Part shown: one piece after another, positions 52,416 to 54,702 of the stretch
How positions within the stretch are numbered: position 1 is the first letter of the stretch
Layout: every line of letters starts with the position of its first letter
Assembly: GCA_023957315.1 (NCBI GenBank)
Contig: JAMLHE010000019.1
Location: 1-54,702, forward strand
Length of the DNA: 54,702 nt
Source of the DNA: Candidatus Kapaibacterium sp.
GTDB taxonomy: Bacteria; Bacteroidota; Ignavibacteria; Kapaibacteriales; UBA2268
Reading direction: 5' to 3'
The notes under the pieces: generated by a model
Told to the model about the DNA's origin: nothing
What the model saw: the letters and a program-made list of their open reading frames with translations, nothing else
Database searches by the model: none
Translations under genes and position numbers: made by a program

Positions 52416-53203
52416 ACGGCTACGACATTTCCTGGACATCACTTTTTGTCGGCTCGCTCATTCTACTCGTGCCAATTTACGTCTTTTACTACTTCAAAAC
52501 AGGGCTCGTTAAAGATACACTGATTGCCTTTGGCAGAATGATAGTTCAACTGATGCTTGTTGGGCTATATTTAGAGCTGATTTTTGAGATTGATTCGCCA
52601 CTAATCAATTTGACTTGGGTACTTGTGATGATTGTGGCTGCATCGCTTTCCGTCAGCAAACGAAGTGACCTGAAGCTAAAATTCATTTTCGTCCCGATAT
52701 TAGCCGCTATTGCAACTAATGTTGTCATAAACGGCTGTGTATATGGTTTTATAGTAATCGGCACAGAATATATTTTCGAAGCACGATATTTGATTCCAAT
52801 TATGGGTATGATAATCGGAAATACTTTGAATGCGGCAATAATCGGCATCAGGACATATTTCAATCAAATCAATTCCGAATATGAAAAGCTAAAATATGAT
52901 TTGCTTTGCGGTGCATCACTCCACGAAGCCCTGATGAAATTCAACACCCGAGCCTATCGCGAGGCATTCAATCCCGTAATTGCTTCGACGGCGGTGATTG
53001 GTTTGATTTGGTTGCCGGGCATGATGACAGGGCAAATTTTAAGCGGAAGCAACCCTATGACAGCAATTAAGTACCAAGTTATAATAATTATTACTATCTT
53101 TGCAGGGTCGGTAATCACGATATTTACAACTTTAGCTTTATCGAAAAAGTTTGCTTTTGATGAGTATGACAACCTGAAAACTGAAATTTTTAACAAAAAG
53201 TAA
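52412..53203 (+). CDS. fetB: ABC transporter permease, FetB/UPF0014 family
   Basis: A 263-aa integral membrane protein with about seven TM helices. Diagnostic segments: GRMIVQLMLVGLYLELIF, LIPIMGMIIGNTLNAAIIG (the conserved PLxGMIIGNSMN-type motif) and LIWLPGMMTGQILSGSNPMTAIKYQ near the C-terminus. In E. coli FetAB exports iron under oxidative stress; the same is inferred here. The start is ATG 52412, overlapping the fetA stop; the longer reading frame back to 52382 lies inside fetA. Confidence 0.9.
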   Translation: MNGYDISWTSLFVGSLILLVPIYVFYYFKTGLVKDTLIAFGRMIVQLMLVGLYLELIFEIDSPLINLTWVLVMIVAASLSVSKRSDLKLKFIFVPILAAIATNVVINGCVYGFIVIGTEYIFEARYLIPIMGMIIGNTLNAAIIGIRTYFNQINSEYEKLKYDLLCGASLHEALMKFNTRAYREAFNPVIASTAVIGLIWLPGMMTGQILSGSNPMTAIKYQVIIIITIFAGSVITIFTTLALSKKFAFDEYDNLKTEIFNKK

Positions 53204-53213
53204 AGGTATCAAT

Positions 53214-54050
53214 ATGAATTGCATTGTTCGCAAAATGGAATTGCCCGAAATCGAAATAGCCATGCACCTTGCATATAAGGAAGGCTGGAATCCCGGATTG
53301 AACGACGGAATTGCTTTTTATAATACCGACCCGCATGGGTTTTTATTGGCGGAATACAAAGGCAGAGTAGTCGGGACAATTTCATCAGTCAATTATGGCG
53401 ACGGATTCGGCTTTATCGGCTTTTACATTGTGGATAGTGATTATCGTGGAACTGTTGTCGGCACCCAATTAGGGATGGCAGCGCTTAACTACCTCAAAGA
53501 CCTGAATATCGGCATAGACGGAGTAGTCGCAAGAGTTGAGAACTACAAACGCTTGGGATTCAAAGAAGCGTACAAAAATATTCGTTTCGAGGGCATCGGC
53601 GATAAATTCATTGTTGAACCGGAAGTCGTGCATACAAAAATTATTGATTTTCAGGAAATCGCCGATTACGACGCGAGATGTTTTCCGGTCAGACGCGAAA
53701 AATTCCTGAAGGGTTGGCTCGAAATGATAAATTCGCATTCTTACGTTTTTTACGAAGAAAACAGAGTCAAAGGCTACGGTGTGATTCGTTCCTGCCGCAA
53801 AGGATACAAAATTGGTCCTCTTTTTGCCGATGATATCCACATTGCCGAGCAGCTTTACAAAGCATTGGCAAACAAAGCCGCCGATGAGCTAATTTATTTC
53901 GATACGCCCGAAGCAAACCTCTTTGCCGTTGACTTAGCCCACAAATACGAAATGAAAAAAGTCTTCGAGACAGCCCGCATGTACACCGGCGAAGAACCAC
54001 TCATAGACTTACCCAAAATCTTCGGCGTTACATCTTTTGAGTTGGGGTAG
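53214..54050 (+). CDS. GNAT-family N-acetyltransferase with tandem acetyltransferase-like domains
   Basis: A 278-aa protein. The N-terminal half is a GNAT domain: VRKMELPEIEIAMHLAYKEGWNPG, a central strand GFIGFYIVDSDYRGTVVGTQLGMAAL holding the acetyl-CoA pyrophosphate loop (here RGTVVGTQL, a variant of R-x-x-G-x-G/A), and YKRLGFKEAYKNIRFEG at its end. The C-terminal half (about 150-265) is like the second domain of GNAT18-type proteins. The substrate is unknown. It begins 10 bp after the fetB stop, so it may be transcribed with fetAB. Confidence 0.88.
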   Translation: MNCIVRKMELPEIEIAMHLAYKEGWNPGLNDGIAFYNTDPHGFLLAEYKGRVVGTISSVNYGDGFGFIGFYIVDSDYRGTVVGTQLGMAALNYLKDLNIGIDGVVARVENYKRLGFKEAYKNIRFEGIGDKFIVEPEVVHTKIIDFQEIADYDARCFPVRREKFLKGWLEMINSHSYVFYEENRVKGYGVIRSCRKGYKIGPLFADDIHIAEQLYKALANKAADELIYFDTPEANLFAVDLAHKYEMKKVFETARMYTGEEPLIDLPKIFGVTSFELG

Positions 54051-54096
54051 GGGTTATGTTGTATTATTTTAAATCTAAAATACGTTTGCAAACATA

Positions 54097-54240
54097 GCCC
54101 ACGAATTTATTCGTGGGTGCGAGGAAACGTTTATCTGTGTTTATCCCGCAAGGGATTGAATGTGAATAGCCCCGTATGAAATGCGGGGAAAAGAAATCGC
54201 GACATATTCAACAATCCTGAAGGGATTGAATGTTTATAGC
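54097..54240. repeat. Cluster of palindromic, REP-like repeats
   Basis: Several hairpins are packed into 144 bp. CCCACGAA/TTCGTGGG lies at 54098-54117 with a 4-nt loop. CCCCGTAT/ATGCGGGG lies at 54170-54188 (one G-T pair). Two near-identical units, TCCCGCAAGGGATTGAATGT... and TCCTGAAGGGATTGAATGT..., each ending in ATAGC, start at 54143 and 54213, 70 bp apart. Such elements resemble REP sequences linked to RAYT/IS200-type transposases in Bacteroidota; no transposase is in the window. Confidence 0.65.
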
Positions 54241-54247
54241 AATTTTT

Positions 54248-54268
54248 AACCTTCCGAAGGTTTTTTTT
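54248..54268 (+). terminator. Terminator-like hairpin after the repeat cluster
   Basis: AACCTTC and GAAGGTT form a short stem with an 8-T run directly after. The arms are separated by a single C, so the inner pairs must open. It would end transcription from the fetAB-GNAT direction. Confidence 0.5.
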
Positions 54269-54429
54269 GCTTTTCAGGTTGTCAATTGTAACAACTGACT
54301 GAACGAGAAAATTAAAAAATAATTTGCTTATCTCAAAACAATTTTTTAATATTGTATTGTAAATAAATGCAATCTGAAAAATTGTTTTACAATGGTAAAT
54401 GACACCGGATATATTAACTTATTAAAAGT

Positions 54430-54655
54430 ACACAGAAGTGGAGTCATACGAACGTGTGATGACTTTCGTAATGCTGATTATTATGTTTCTTCTTGCCAAC
54501 AATCAACGGTGAGGAAAGCTCACCGAGCAAATCACAAACACAACTCTCAATATACAAACGCAAAGTATCTCTTACACAACAGAGTGCGAGGTGTTGTATG
54601 AAAGTCCTTTAAACTCTCGGTACCCGGGGTGTGACGAGCAGTAGAATACCCGATT
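54430..54655 (+). ncRNA. Candidate structured RNA (leader, or part of a group II intron/retroelement)
   Basis: About 225 bp with no convincing gene but four stem-loops in one strand: AGTCAT/ATGACT with an inner ACG/CGT near 54443-54466, a perfect 7-bp CGGTGAG/CTCACCG closing a GAAAG loop at 54507-54525, ACAACA/TGTTGT at 54576-54597, and CGGG-TGT/ATACCCG at 54625-54652. A poly-T tract and AGGAT, 6 nt before an ATG at 54697, follow, so a gene probably starts at the window edge. GUGUG at 54454 equals the 5' consensus of group II introns, and the run of stems reminded me of intron domain I, but I cannot confirm this. The 69-residue open frame across it (from 54392) has no coding character. Confidence 0.35.
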
Positions 54656-54702
54656 TATGAAATTTATTTTTTTTTTAAATTTAATAGGATATTTATATGA
54701 AA

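Noticed and set aside
54117..54130. GTGCG as the 5' end of a group II intron
   Set aside because: The following 150 bp are REP-like palindromes and a terminator, which do not belong in intron domain I; a later GTGTG at 54454 is at least as good.
54143..54240. CRISPR-like repeats (GGGATTGAATGT twice, 70 bp apart)
   Set aside because: Only two imperfect units, each palindromic, with hairpin-forming sequence between them and no cas genes; better explained as REP-like elements.
54392..54601. 69-aa open reading frame on the plus strand
   Set aside because: Overlaps several stem-loops, has no ribosome-binding site and an unlikely composition; treated as part of a structured RNA.
54501..54610. RNase P RNA-like fragments (GAGGAAAG; ACAGAG)
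   Set aside because: The conserved order and pairing of the RNase P core are missing, and the region is too short.

Overview
The window comes from an AT-rich bacterium. It encodes several secreted proteins with type IX secretion (Por) C-terminal tails, small outer-membrane barrels, a TAnnTTTG-type promoter ahead of rpmH, and a complete early flagellar operon. Type IX sorting tails together with a flagellum suggest a deep Bacteroidota/Chlorobiota lineage such as Ignavibacteria or Candidatus Kapabacteria. That placement is inferred from gene content, not from a phylogeny.

Layout. 1-6.7 kb: a truncated secreted subtilase with Asp-box repeats, purN, and polA. 6.7-8.7 kb: two paralogous short flagellins on the minus strand. 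9.2-11 kb: an MscS-type channel and a small outer-membrane protein, the latter flanked by copies of a palindromic repeat. 11-23.6 kb: one long minus-strand flagellar operon transcribed flgB-flgC-orf-fliE-fliF-fliG-fliH-fliI-fliJ-motE-like-fliK-flgD-TIGR02530-flgE, closed by a hairpin terminator. It builds rod, MS ring, rotor, export ATPase and hook, and contains one small gene I do not recognise. 23.8-29.4 kb: a tripartite RND efflux operon (adaptor, pump, TolC-like channel). A tRNA-His(GTG) follows at 29.7 kb.

30-37 kb: two large secreted proteins with type IX tails (one Omp28/thioredoxin-like, one with ASH-type domains), a small membrane protein, a beta-carbonic anhydrase and a barrel protein. 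36.9-39.8 kb: the conserved rpmH-rnpA-yidD-yidC cluster; rpmH (47 aa) is preceded by a good Bacteroidota-type promoter. 39.8-42.5 kb: WG-repeat protein, YbaK-like deacylase, TsaC-family protein and a STAS protein. 42.5-49.5 kb: a tightly packed minus-strand operon made of a fused alcohol dehydrogenase-Gfo/Idh/MocA oxidoreductase, a GH2-fold protein fused to a membrane domain that seems to lack both catalytic glutamates, purC and rodA. 49.6-54 kb: MoxR ATPase, an ATP-grasp-like protein with an AT-hook-like tail, a FetAB-type ABC transporter and a GNAT acetyltransferase. 54.05-54.7 kb: a gene-free stretch with palindromic repeats, then a strongly structured segment just before a possible start codon at the window edge. 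That segment may be a leader RNA or part of a retroelement or group II intron.

The most unusual items are the apparently catalytically dead GH2-membrane fusion in an operon with a bi-domain oxidoreductase and rodA, the unknown gene inside the flagellar operon, the terminal structured RNA candidate, and the ATP-grasp protein with a DNA-binding-like tail. Statements about protein families rest on recognition by eye; no database search was run.
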